NCBI RefSeq assembly: GCF_036231905.1 | Contig: NZ_JAZARE010000009.1 | Span: 124,001-188,000, forward strand | Length of the DNA: 64,000 nt | Reading direction: 5' to 3' | DNA from: CAMLIZ01 sp036231905 | GTDB lineage: Bacteria > Pseudomonadota > Gammaproteobacteria > Burkholderiales > Burkholderiaceae_C | In this document: positions 8,741 to 18,553 of the stretch, in pieces | Layout: each line of letters opens with the position of its first letter | Position numbering within the stretch: position 1 is the first letter of the stretch | The notes under the pieces: generated by a model | Databases searched by the model: none | Told to the model about the DNA's origin: nothing | What the model saw: only the letters and a program-made list of their open reading frames with translations | Program-made: the position numbers and the translations under genes

Positions 8741-8932
8741 TCAGGCGGCGTTCAACCACATCGCCGTGTCGAACGCGCTGCTCATCAACGGCATGTTCAT
8801 GCCGAAGCTTGCATTGGCCGCGGCCTTCGAGGTGCTTTTCGGCTTCTCGCTGGTCGCTTGCGGGGCCACTTCAGTAGCCCGCTCCCATGACCCGATTTCC
8901 TGGGAGCGGGCTACTGAAAAGAATAGAAGCAC
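8741..8932 (-). CDS. possible small ORF between barstar and terminator
   Basis: An open frame of up to 63 codons ends 25 nt before a leftward terminator. The last 42 residues, from a possible GTG start at 8869, read AAANASFGMNMPLMSSAFDTAMWLNAA at the C-terminal end. The upstream part of the frame merely reads through the barstar hairpin. No family is recognised. It is listed because the terminator placement suggests a transcribed unit; coding is unproven. Confidence 0.25.
   Translation of the reverse strand: MLLFFSVARSQEIGSWERATEVAPQATSEKPKSTSKAAANASFGMNMPLMSSAFDTAMWLNAA
8870..8918. repeat. 18-bp perfect inverted repeat at the barstar stop codon
   Basis: The arms 8870-8887 (starting TTCAGTAGCCCG) and 8901-8918 pair perfectly around a 13-nt loop. 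The barstar TAG stop lies inside the stem. No T-run follows, so it may be an RNA-stability or factor-dependent end rather than a simple intrinsic terminator. Confidence 0.75.
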
Positions 8933-9306
8933 CTGAATGGTATTTTTCGCTCCGCCCAGAAGTCCGCCGCGTCGCGGAACACATCGAGCAGTTGCTCGCG
9001 CGCCTCGCGGTCGAAGCGCGGGTTGTCTGGCAGCTGCTCCAGCACGACCACGAAGCCTGGCTGCTGCCCGGCCTTGTGCACCAGGTCGGTCATGCAGTCG
9101 TACAGCGCGTCCAGGTTCTTGCCGAAGTGCGGCGGGAACAGGAAGGACTCGGCGATGCTTTCCAGCACCTCCTGCTTCGACTGCGCGTTGGAGAGGTTGG
9201 CGTACAGAAAGTGCTGGCCGGCCGCTTGCGCGGTCTCCATGAGGTCGTCCACCCGGTACGCTCGGATGGCCTGCACGATGTTTGGACGGACGGTCTGCAA
9301 AAGCAT
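8911..9306 (-). CDS. barstar-family ribonuclease inhibitor
   Basis: A 131-residue barstar-fold protein: FPPHFGKNLDALYDCMTDL is the barstar signature around the RNase-contacting helix, followed by GFVVVLEQL and a C-terminal aromatic-rich strand. Barstars bind and block barnase-type RNases in the cytoplasm before export. Start set at MLLQTVRPN, 9 nt behind an AGGAGG site. The gene lies 44 nt downstream of the RNase gene on the same strand, making a matched enzyme-inhibitor pair. Confidence 0.88.
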   Translation of the reverse strand: MLLQTVRPNIVQAIRAYRVDDLMETAQAAGQHFLYANLSNAQSKQEVLESIAESFLFPPHFGKNLDALYDCMTDLVHKAGQQPGFVVVLEQLPDNPRFDREAREQLLDVFRDAADFWAERKIPFRCFYSFQ

Positions 9307-9350
9307 GGTCACGATCCTCCTGGGTTCACACAAAACCGGGCCGCCTTCGC

Positions 9351-9773
9351 TCACTGCACGATGCGGCGAAAGCTCGCATAGTGATCGTCGGTGTAGTAGC
9401 AGCTTTCAGGGCGAGTGGGTGGCTCGCCGCCGCACACGATGCGCCGCGCGCCCCGGCCATGCGCTTGCGGCGACTTGACCGTGTACTCGCGGTAGTAGCC
9501 GCGCGCCTTGCGCGGCAGCAGTTGTTCGCGATTGCCGAACACACTGCCATCCTTTGCATACGGGAACGGGCCGCCGGCACGGATGAGGCGCTCGGTGGCT
9601 TGGGCTTCCGGCGGCAATGCAGCAAGCTGCACGCTGGAAATGCTGGCAGCCGGCTGTTTGGCCTGAACGGCCGGCAGTGGCGACAGCATCGCGGTCGAGA
9701 TCGCGGCTGTTGCTGCAGCGAGCCCCCACTTGCGAAGCGACTGCCTGAGCACCAACCGGGCGGCCTGACCCAC
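9351..9773 (-). CDS. secreted guanyl-specific ribonuclease (N1/T1, barnase/RNase Sa family)
   Basis: A 140-residue preprotein with an N-terminal export segment (about 1-38, ending AVQA) and a compact RNase domain. GPFPYAKDGSVFGNREQLLP, YYREYTV, RGARRIV and YYTDDHYASF are the family blocks. They supply the catalytic Glu (YREYT), Arg (RRIV) and His (DDHY) of the RNase Sa/T1 mechanism, which cuts after guanosine. The start is a GTG with only a weak ribosome site; low expression would suit a toxic enzyme. Barstar follows in the same operon. Confidence 0.88.
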   Translation of the reverse strand: MGQAARLVLRQSLRKWGLAAATAAISTAMLSPLPAVQAKQPAASISSVQLAALPPEAQATERLIRAGGPFPYAKDGSVFGNREQLLPRKARGYYREYTVKSPQAHGRGARRIVCGGEPPTRPESCYYTDDHYASFRRIVQ

Positions 9774-9952
9774 GGGTTAACCCTGAAATCTGAAACCAAG
9801 ATGGTACAGAAAACCCCCCAAAAGCTCAAGCCGCTGCCTCAAATTGGGGCAAGAACTCTAGGGTATGAGTACGCGCTAACTTTCGACGATATCGAGTAGC
9901 AACACTGCATTCGGTGTTGTGCAAAGATTTCTTGCTGGCGTGTTGCGCAGCA

Positions 9953-9979
9953 CCATGGCACGAGCCGTTCGTGCCATGG
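9953..9979. terminator. perfect hairpin downstream of maeB
   Basis: CCATGGCACGA and TCGTGCCATGG (11 bp each) flank a 5-nt loop, 10 nt after the maeB stop on the minus strand. There is no clear U-run, so it is a candidate 3'-end structure. The rest of 9774-9988 holds no gene that can be supported. Confidence 0.6.
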
Positions 9980-9988
9980 GCCGCTCGA

Positions 9989-12283
<2,295 letters not shown>

Positions 12284-12371
12284 CGTGTGGTCTTTCTCTG
12301 CAGCGGCGAAAAGGGGGTGACGATTGTAGGAGGGGGTGCCTGTCAATCGGCTGGCAGCAGTGTGGCCGCTG

Positions 12372-12414
12372 CGCGCTGGCCGGCCCATGCGCAATAGTGC
12401 GTAGGGCCAGCGCG
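12372..12414. promoter_or_regulatory. long inverted repeat in the maeB / sensor-kinase intergenic region
   Basis: CGCGCTGGCC (12372-12381) and GGCCAGCGCG (12405-12414) form a 10-bp inverted repeat with a further imperfect palindrome inside. It lies 27 nt before the kinase ATG and within the 157-bp divergent promoter region. It could be an operator for the FixJ-type regulator or a leader hairpin. Confidence 0.45.
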
Positions 12415-12440
12415 CGCCAGCGTCCGATACTGGGCCTTGC

Positions 12441-14489
12441 ATGAGTGCCGAGCTTGCCCCCGCCCCTGTGGCCGCACCGCCGCGCCCGCCGCGCTGGCGC
12501 CGCGCCCTGCCGTGGGTGGCACTGGTGCCCTTGCTGCTGGTGGCCCAGAGCCTGCTGGTCTGGCTGACCGCGAACTACGAGTCGACGCGGGCGCAGGAGC
12601 GGGTGGAGGCGGTGGCGGCGGAAGCGGCTTCCGAGGTCAAGCGCGACGTGGCGCACAACGTGCAGGCCCTGCAGGCGCTGCAGTGGCAGGCGCCCACGCC
12701 TGAGCAGTGGCATGCCGAGGCCGCGCGCCTGGTGGGCACCCGGCATGTACTGCTGCGGCTCGAACGCCGCAGCCCGGCCATGGCGCTGCTGGACGCGGTG
12801 GATTCGCCGTTTCGCCCGCCGCTGTTTGTGCACCTGCCGCGGCCCTCGATGGAAGTAGAGGCCGAGCTGGCCTGCAGCGCCGCCCGGCGCTCGGCCGCAG
12901 CCACGTTTTCGCGCAGCTACTTCGTGCCGCAACCGGGCGGCCTCGGCCTGGAGGTGATGGATGTCTGCATCCCGGTGCAGGGCGGGGGGCGCGACCAGGG
13001 CTTCGTGCTCGGCACCTTTTCCCTGGCCGGCCTGCTGGACGGAGCCGCCACGGCGGAACAGGCACGGTCGCATGAGCTCTCCTTCGTGGAAGGCGATGGC
13101 ACGCGGCTGGCACGCGCCGGCATGCCACGCGGCGCCGGGGTGTACCACGCCGAGCGGGTGGTGGACCTGCCCGGCTTCACCCTGCAGCTGCGCGCCGACA
13201 GTGCCGAAGGCCACCCGCGGCTGATTCCCAACCTCACCACCGGGCTGGTGATGGGCTTGTCGTTCGCCTTGTTCGCGCTGGTCGTGCTGCTGCTGCGCGA
13301 CGTGCGCCGGCGTGCCCTGGCCGAAGGTGCGCTCGCCGAAGCGCTGGCCTTTCGCAAGGCGATGGAGGATTCGCTGATCACCGGGCTGCGTGCGCGCGAC
13401 CTGCAGGGCCGCATCACCTACGCCAACCCGGCGTTCTGCGCGATGGTGGGCTTCACGCCCGAAGAATTGAGGCAGATCGATCCGCCGCCGTACTGGCCGC
13501 CCGAGCGCAGCGGCGAGTACCAGGAGCGCCAGGCGGTGCGCATGGCCGGCGGCCATGCGCTGCAGGCCGCGCGCGAGGGCTTCGAGACGGTGTTCATGCG
13601 CAAGAACGGCGAGCGCTTTCCGGTCATGATCTTCGAGGCGCCGCTGGTCGATGGCCACGGCCGCCACACCGGCTGGATGAGCGCGGTGCTCGACGTGAGC
13701 GCGCAGCGCCGCATCGAGGAGCTGTCGCGCCAGCAGCAGGAGCGGCTGCAGGCCACGGCCCGCCTGGCCACCGTCGGTGAGATGGCCTCGCTGCTGAGCC
13801 ACGAACTGAACCAGCCGCTGGCGGCCATCGCCAGTTATGCCAGCGGCTCGCTGAACCTGATCGCCGAGCCGGACGGGCAGACGCTGGCCTTGCTCAAGCA
13901 GGCGGTGCAGCGCATCGCCGAGCAGGCGGAGCGCGCCGGCCGGGTGATCAAGAGCGTGCACGACTTCGTGCGCCGGCGCGAGCAGGCGCGCGAGCCCATC
14001 CGGGCCGACCAGCTGGTGGACGCGGTGCTGCCGCTGGTGCGGCTGCAGGCGCGCAAGAGTGGCAGCCGCATCGAGATCGACATGCCGCAGCCGGCGCCGC
14101 GCGTGGTGTGCGACCGCACGATGCTGGAGCAGGTGCTGCTCAACCTCACCCGCAACGGCATCCAGGCGATGGACGACACCACCCCGCTGGCCGACCGGGT
14201 GCTGACCTTGCGCGTGCGCCAGACGCATGAGCGCTGGGTGAGCTTCAGTGTGATCGACGCCGGCCCCGGCATCGCGGCCGATGTGGCGGCGCGCCTGTTC
14301 ACGCCTTTTTTCACCACCCGCAGCGAAGGCATGGGGCTGGGGCTGAGCCTGTGCCGCACGGTGGTGGAACAGCACGGCGGTGTGCTGGATTTTGTGAGCC
14401 CCACGCGTGCGGGCGGTGGCGGCACCGAATTCCGGTTTACGCTACCCGCCCAGGCCGCTGCGTCGGCTGCCACCCCCCGCTCGCCATGA
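12441..14489 (+). CDS. membrane sensor histidine kinase, DctS/FixL-like
   Basis: A 682-residue kinase. A first transmembrane helix (about 22-43) and a second (about 266-286) enclose a periplasmic sensor region of about 220 residues. A PAS domain (about 305-420; GRITYANPAFCAMVGFTPEEL), a HisKA domain with phospho-acceptor His in MASLLSHELNQPLAAI (about 450), and a HATPase_c domain (NLTRNGIQAM N-box; DAGPGIAADV G1; GMGLGLSLCRT G2) follow. It overlaps its response regulator by ATGA. Architecture and the neighbouring maeB suggest C4-dicarboxylate sensing as in Rhodobacter DctS; the ligand is inference. Confidence 0.85.
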   Translation: MSAELAPAPVAAPPRPPRWRRALPWVALVPLLLVAQSLLVWLTANYESTRAQERVEAVAAEAASEVKRDVAHNVQALQALQWQAPTPEQWHAEAARLVGTRHVLLRLERRSPAMALLDAVDSPFRPPLFVHLPRPSMEVEAELACSAARRSAAATFSRSYFVPQPGGLGLEVMDVCIPVQGGGRDQGFVLGTFSLAGLLDGAATAEQARSHELSFVEGDGTRLARAGMPRGAGVYHAERVVDLPGFTLQLRADSAEGHPRLIPNLTTGLVMGLSFALFALVVLLLRDVRRRALAEGALAEALAFRKAMEDSLITGLRARDLQGRITYANPAFCAMVGFTPEELRQIDPPPYWPPERSGEYQERQAVRMAGGHALQAAREGFETVFMRKNGERFPVMIFEAPLVDGHGRHTGWMSAVLDVSAQRRIEELSRQQQERLQATARLATVGEMASLLSHELNQPLAAIASYASGSLNLIAEPDGQTLALLKQAVQRIAEQAERAGRVIKSVHDFVRRREQAREPIRADQLVDAVLPLVRLQARKSGSRIEIDMPQPAPRVVCDRTMLEQVLLNLTRNGIQAMDDTTPLADRVLTLRVRQTHERWVSFSVIDAGPGIAADVAARLFTPFFTTRSEGMGLGLSLCRTVVEQHGGVLDFVSPTRAGGGGTEFRFTLPAQAAASAATPRSP

Positions 14490-15151
14490 ACGCTTCGCAT
14501 GCTTCGCTCGGGCTTCCGATGGTCTACCTCGTCGACGACGAGGAGGTGGTGCGCGAAGCCTTGTCGTGGCTGCTGCGCTCGCGCCGTCTGCTGTCCGAGG
14601 GGTATGGCAGCGCCGAAGCCTTCGAGGCGATGCTGGCGGCCCAGGCGGGCGGCGTGCGCGGCCCCTGGCCCACGGCGCCGTCGTGCCTGCTGCTCGATGT
14701 GCGCATGCCGGGCACCAGCGGCCTGGCGCTGTTCGAGCGCCTGGCCGAACGCGGGCTGCTGGCCACCCTGCCGGTGATCTTTCTCACCGGGCATGGCGAC
14801 GTGCCCACCGCGGTGGCGGCGGTGAAGCGCGGGGCCTTCGATTTCGTCGAGAAGCCCTTCTCCGACAACGCGCTGGTGGACCGGGTGGAGCAGGCGCTGG
14901 AGCGCAGCGCCGACGGCATCCGCAACCGCCGTGCGCGCGAGGAGCTGCACCGCGCGCTGGCCGAACTCACCGAGCGCGAACGCGATGTGATGAAGCTGGT
15001 GATCGAAGGCCGGCCCAACAAGCTGATCGCCGATGCGTTGAACATCAGCGTGCGCACGGTGGAAGTGCATCGCGCGCGTGTGTTCGAGAAGATGGACGTG
15101 AAGTCCGCGGTGGAGCTGGCCAACCTGCTGCGCGAACACCAAGCCCTGTAG
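14486..15151 (+). CDS. FixJ/NarL-family response regulator, DctR-like
   Basis: A 221-residue regulator. The receiver domain (about 12-135) shows the acidic pair VDDEE, the phospho-acceptor Asp in LLLDVRMPG, Thr in FLTGHGDVPT and Lys in VEKPF. A LuxR-type HTH (about 155-215; LTERERDVMKLVIEGRPNKLIA...) binds DNA. It starts inside the kinase stop codon, so the pair is co-translated. Likely targets are dicarboxylate uptake or metabolism genes such as the divergent maeB, by inference. Confidence 0.88.
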   Translation: MNASHASLGLPMVYLVDDEEVVREALSWLLRSRRLLSEGYGSAEAFEAMLAAQAGGVRGPWPTAPSCLLLDVRMPGTSGLALFERLAERGLLATLPVIFLTGHGDVPTAVAAVKRGAFDFVEKPFSDNALVDRVEQALERSADGIRNRRAREELHRALAELTERERDVMKLVIEGRPNKLIADALNISVRTVEVHRARVFEKMDVKSAVELANLLREHQAL

Positions 15152-15183
15152 CGGCCCCCATGGCGGCGGGCACAATCCGCCGC

Positions 15184-16143
15184 ATGTCCATCGGTGAATT
15201 CGACCTGATCGCCAAGTACTTCGAGCGCCCGGTGCGGCAGGCGGTGCTCGGCATCGGCGACGACTGCGCGCTGCTGCAGCCCACGCCCGGCATGCAGCTC
15301 GCCATCTCGACCGATGCGCTGGTCGAAGGGCGCCACTTCCTGTCCACCGTCGCGCCCGAGCGCCTGGGCCACAAGGCGCTGGCGGTGAACCTGAGCGACC
15401 TGGCCGCGTGTGGCGCCCGGCCGTTGGCCTTCACCCTGGCGCTGGCCATGCCGCGGGTGGACGAACGTTTCCTCACCGGCCTGGCGCAGGGCCTGTTCGC
15501 CCTCGCGGGGCAGCACGGCGTGGAGCTGGTGGGGGGCGACACCACCGCGGGGCCGCTCAACCTCACCATCACCGCCTTTGGCGAGGTGCCGCCGCAGGCC
15601 GCCTTGCTGCGCAGCGGTGCCCGTGCGGGGGACGACGTCTATGTCAGCGGCACGCTGGGCGACGCACGCCTGGCCCTGGAGGTCTTCCGCGGTGGCTGTG
15701 CCCTGCCGGCGGACGACTTCGAAGCGGTGCGCCGGGCCATGGAGTGTCCCCAGCCTCGGGTGGCCCTCGGCCTGGCCTTGCGCGGTGTGGCCACCAGCGC
15801 CATCGACCTGAGCGACGGCCTGGTGGGCGACCTGAGCCATGTGCTGCGGCGTTCCCGCGTGGGTGCCACCCTGCGGCTGGCCCAGCTGCCACGCAGCGCG
15901 GTGCTGGCGGCGCAGCCCGAGGCCTTGCAGCGGCTGTGCCTGTTGCAGGGTGGCGACGACTACGAGCTGCTGTTCACCGCCCCGCCGTCGCAGCGCGATG
16001 CGGTGCAGGCGGCAGCCGTGCGTGGCCGCGTGGCAGCCACGCTGGTGGGATGCATTGACGCCGAACCGGGCCTGCGCGTGCTGGACGCACACGGCCGGCG
16101 CCTGGGCGAGCTGGGCGCCTCCTTCGACCACTTCAAGTCATGA
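15184..16143 (+). CDS. thiL: thiamine-monophosphate kinase ThiL
   Basis: A 319-residue ThiL. It opens with GEFDLIAKYF and GIGDDCALL, followed by the ATP/Mg-binding Asp cluster (STDALVEGRHF, VNLSDLAACGARP, GGDTTAGPLN) and LQGGDDYELLF near the C-terminus. It phosphorylates thiamine monophosphate to the active cofactor thiamine pyrophosphate. It overlaps pgpA by 4 nt, an association common in proteobacteria. An upstream in-frame ATG (MAAGTIRR, 9 codons earlier) is possible but less typical. Confidence 0.95.
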   Translation: MSIGEFDLIAKYFERPVRQAVLGIGDDCALLQPTPGMQLAISTDALVEGRHFLSTVAPERLGHKALAVNLSDLAACGARPLAFTLALAMPRVDERFLTGLAQGLFALAGQHGVELVGGDTTAGPLNLTITAFGEVPPQAALLRSGARAGDDVYVSGTLGDARLALEVFRGGCALPADDFEAVRRAMECPQPRVALGLALRGVATSAIDLSDGLVGDLSHVLRRSRVGATLRLAQLPRSAVLAAQPEALQRLCLLQGGDDYELLFTAPPSQRDAVQAAAVRGRVAATLVGCIDAEPGLRVLDAHGRRLGELGASFDHFKS

Positions 16144-16685
16144 CCGCGCCGGCCACCCATCCGCCGCTGCAGGTGCGGCGCCGCGCCACCGCCCGCTTCA
16201 TGCTCGGACATCCCGCACGCTGGATCGCGCTGGGCTTCGGCAGCGGCCTGTCGCCATGGGCCCCAGGCACTGTGGGCACCTTGTGGGCCTGGCTGGCCTT
16301 CCTGGTGCTGCAGCAGTGGCTGGGTGACCTCGGCTGGGCGCTGATGCTGGGTGGTGGCCTGCTGGTCGGCTGGTGGGCTTGCACCCGCACGGCACGCGAC
16401 ATGGCCACGCCCGACCCCGGCGCCATCGTGTGGGACGAGATCCTCGCCTTCTGGCTGGTGCTGTGGCTGCTGATGCCGGCCGGCCTGTGGGCGCAGCTGG
16501 GCGCCTTCGTGCTCTTTCGCTTCTTCGATGCCGTCAAGCCGGGGCCGGTGGCCTGGGCCGATGGTGTGTTCAAGGGCAGGCGCGGCGAGCGGGTGGGTTG
16601 GGGCCAGGGCTTCGGCATCCTGTTCGACGACCTGGTGGCGGCGCTGTGCACGCTGGTGGTGATCGCTGTGTGGAGGTGGCTGTGA
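16140..16685 (+). CDS. pgpA: phosphatidylglycerophosphatase A (PgpA)
   Basis: A 181-residue inner-membrane phosphatase. GFGSGLSPWAPGTVGTLW is the PgpA signature near the N-terminus; IVWDEILAFW and the KPGPVAWAD...GILFDDLVAAL blocks supply acidic active-site residues. There are about four transmembrane segments. It removes the phosphate from phosphatidylglycerol phosphate in phospholipid synthesis. It overlaps thiL (ATGA) and the next gene (GTGA). Confidence 0.92.
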   Translation: MTAPATHPPLQVRRRATARFMLGHPARWIALGFGSGLSPWAPGTVGTLWAWLAFLVLQQWLGDLGWALMLGGGLLVGWWACTRTARDMATPDPGAIVWDEILAFWLVLWLLMPAGLWAQLGAFVLFRFFDAVKPGPVAWADGVFKGRRGERVGWGQGFGILFDDLVAALCTLVVIAVWRWL

Positions 16686-17170
16686 ACGTGGATGCATTGC
16701 AGCCCGAGGTGCAGGCGCTGGGCGAACTGCTGCGCGCCCGCGGCCAGCGCCTGGTGGCGGCCGAGAGCTGCACCGGCGGCCTCATCGCGGCCGCCTGCAC
16801 TGCGGTGGCCGGCTCCAGCGACTGGTTCGAGCGCGGCTTCGTCACCTACAGCAACGAGGCCAAGACTGAGCTGCTCGGCGTGCCGGCCGACACCGTCGCG
16901 CGCCATGGCGCGGTGAGCGAGGCGGTGGTACGTGCGATGGCCGCCGGTGCACTGGCGCATGCGCATGCGCAGTGGGCCGTGGCCGTGACCGGCATTGCCG
17001 GCCCCGGAGGCGGCTCGCCGGCCAAACCGGTGGGCACGGTGTGGCTGGCCTGGGCGCATGGTGACGAGGTGAACGCCGAGCGCCTGCAGCTGGCGGGCGA
17101 CCGCAGCGCGGTGCGCCGGCAGACGGTGGAAATCGCCCTGCAGCGCCTGGCCCAGGCACTCAGGCGCTAG
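16682..17170 (+). CDS. pncC: nicotinamide-nucleotide amidase PncC (CinA C-terminal family)
   Basis: A 162-residue stand-alone CinA C-terminal domain. AESCTGGLIAAACTAVAGSS carries the catalytic Ser/Thr region, and VTGIAGPGGGSPAKPVGTVW is the second conserved block. It deamidates nicotinamide mononucleotide to nicotinate mononucleotide, salvaging the NMN made by DNA ligase. It starts with a GTG that overlaps the pgpA stop codon. Confidence 0.9.
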   Translation: MNVDALQPEVQALGELLRARGQRLVAAESCTGGLIAAACTAVAGSSDWFERGFVTYSNEAKTELLGVPADTVARHGAVSEAVVRAMAAGALAHAHAQWAVAVTGIAGPGGGSPAKPVGTVWLAWAHGDEVNAERLQLAGDRSAVRRQTVEIALQRLAQALRR

Positions 17171-17180
17171 AGTCGGCGCG

Positions 17181-17603
17181 ATGAACACCACGCCCTTGTT
17201 CCACCTGGCTTTCCCGGTTCACGACCTGGCCGCGGCGCGCGGCTTCTATGGCGGCCTGCTCGGCTGTCCGGAAGGCCGCAGCTCCGAGCGCTGGATCGAC
17301 TTCGATTTCTACGGCCACCAGATCGTGGCCCACCTGGCGCCGCAGGCCGCGCAGCCCGCGGCCCACAACGCGGTGGACGGCGACCATGTGCCGGTGCCGC
17401 ACTTCGGCGTGATCCTGTCCATGGCGCAATGGCGTGTGCTGGCCGAGCGCCTGCGCGCGGCCGAGGTGAAATTCATCATCGAGCCGCATGTGCGCTTCGA
17501 AGGCCAGGTGGGTGAGCAGGCCACCATGTTCTTCCTCGATCCGTCCGGCAATGCGCTGGAGATCAAGGCCTTCGACGACCTGAGCCAGGTCTTTGCGCAT
17601 TGA
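17181..17603 (+). CDS. VOC-family (glyoxalase/dioxygenase-fold) protein
   Basis: A 140-residue single-domain VOC protein with FHLAFPVHDLAAARGFYGGLLGC at the start and FLDPSGNALEIKAF at the end. These hold the metal-ligand His and Glu of this fold. Homologues are annotated as glyoxalase-like dioxygenases of unknown substrate. It lies 10 nt after pncC and 10 nt before the dehydrogenase, so it is likely in one transcript. Confidence 0.85.
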   Translation: MNTTPLFHLAFPVHDLAAARGFYGGLLGCPEGRSSERWIDFDFYGHQIVAHLAPQAAQPAAHNAVDGDHVPVPHFGVILSMAQWRVLAERLRAAEVKFIIEPHVRFEGQVGEQATMFFLDPSGNALEIKAFDDLSQVFAH

Positions 17604-17613
17604 GCGCTTGAGC

Positions 17614-18540
17614 ATGCGAGCGCTGCTGTGCGGCAGTTTCGACGCTGCCGAGCGGGACGATTGGCTGCAAGCGCTGCGCCAGGCGGTGCCGGAGGTGGGC
17701 TGGTGCCTGGAGCCGGACCCCGAGGTGGAGGTGGCCGTGGTCGCCAATCCACCGCCGCACCAGTTGCAAGGGTTGCCCCGCCTGCGCCTGATCCAGAGCT
17801 TGTGGGCCGGCGTGGACCGGCTGCTCGCCGACCCCACCTTGCCGCCCGATGTACCCATCGCCCGCATGGTGGACCCCGCGATGAGCGCCGCGATGGCACA
17901 AACCGCGCTGTGGTCGGTGCTGAGCCTGCACCGCGGCTTCTTCCGCTACGCAGAGCAGCAGCGTTCAGCGCTCTGGCAGCCATTGCCGCAGCGGCGCGCC
18001 GACGAGGTCGCGGTGCTGGTGCTGGGCCTGGGCGAGATGGGGCGCCGGACCGCACTGGCCTTGCAGGCGCAGGGTTATGCGGTGCGAGCCTGGCGGCACA
18101 GCGGCGGCGCGCATGCCGAGCCCTTCGAGGTGGGCAGCGGGCCGGCGGCGCTGGCGCCGCTGCTGGGCCGCAGCGACATCGTGCTCAATCTGCTGCCGCT
18201 CACACCGGCCACCCGCGGGCTGCTGGACCAGGCGTTTTTCGCCGCCCTGCGCCCCGGTGCGGCGCTGGTGAACCTCGCGCGCGGCGCCCATGTGGTCGAC
18301 GATGACCTGCTGGCCGCTCTGGACGCGCAGCAGGTGGGCCATGCGGTGCTGGACGTGTTCCACACCGAGCCGCTGCCCCCGGAGCACCGCTACTGGCGCC
18401 ATCCCCGTGTGACGGTGCTGCCGCATGCAGCCGCGCTCACCGATCCGCGCAGTGCGGCGCAAGTGGTGGCGTGCAACCTGCGGGCGCTGCGCGGCGGCGA
18501 GCCGCTGCAGCACCTGGTGCAGCGCGAACGCGGCTACTGA
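17614..18540 (+). CDS. D-2-hydroxyacid dehydrogenase, glyoxylate/hydroxypyruvate reductase A-like
   Basis: A 308-residue NAD(P)-dependent dehydrogenase. The Rossmann motif VLGLGEMGRRTALAL lies near residue 142, and the family residues follow: LLPLTPATRGLLD, the catalytic Arg in NLARGAHVVDD, Glu in FHTEPLPPEHRYW, and His in LPHAAALTDP. The pattern fits GhrA, which reduces glyoxylate and hydroxypyruvate. A TTG codon 21 nt upstream is an alternative start. Confidence 0.85.
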   Translation: MRALLCGSFDAAERDDWLQALRQAVPEVGWCLEPDPEVEVAVVANPPPHQLQGLPRLRLIQSLWAGVDRLLADPTLPPDVPIARMVDPAMSAAMAQTALWSVLSLHRGFFRYAEQQRSALWQPLPQRRADEVAVLVLGLGEMGRRTALALQAQGYAVRAWRHSGGAHAEPFEVGSGPAALAPLLGRSDIVLNLLPLTPATRGLLDQAFFAALRPGAALVNLARGAHVVDDDLLAALDAQQVGHAVLDVFHTEPLPPEHRYWRHPRVTVLPHAAALTDPRSAAQVVACNLRALRGGEPLQHLVQRERGY

Positions 18541-18553
18541 AGAAGGTGGCGCC

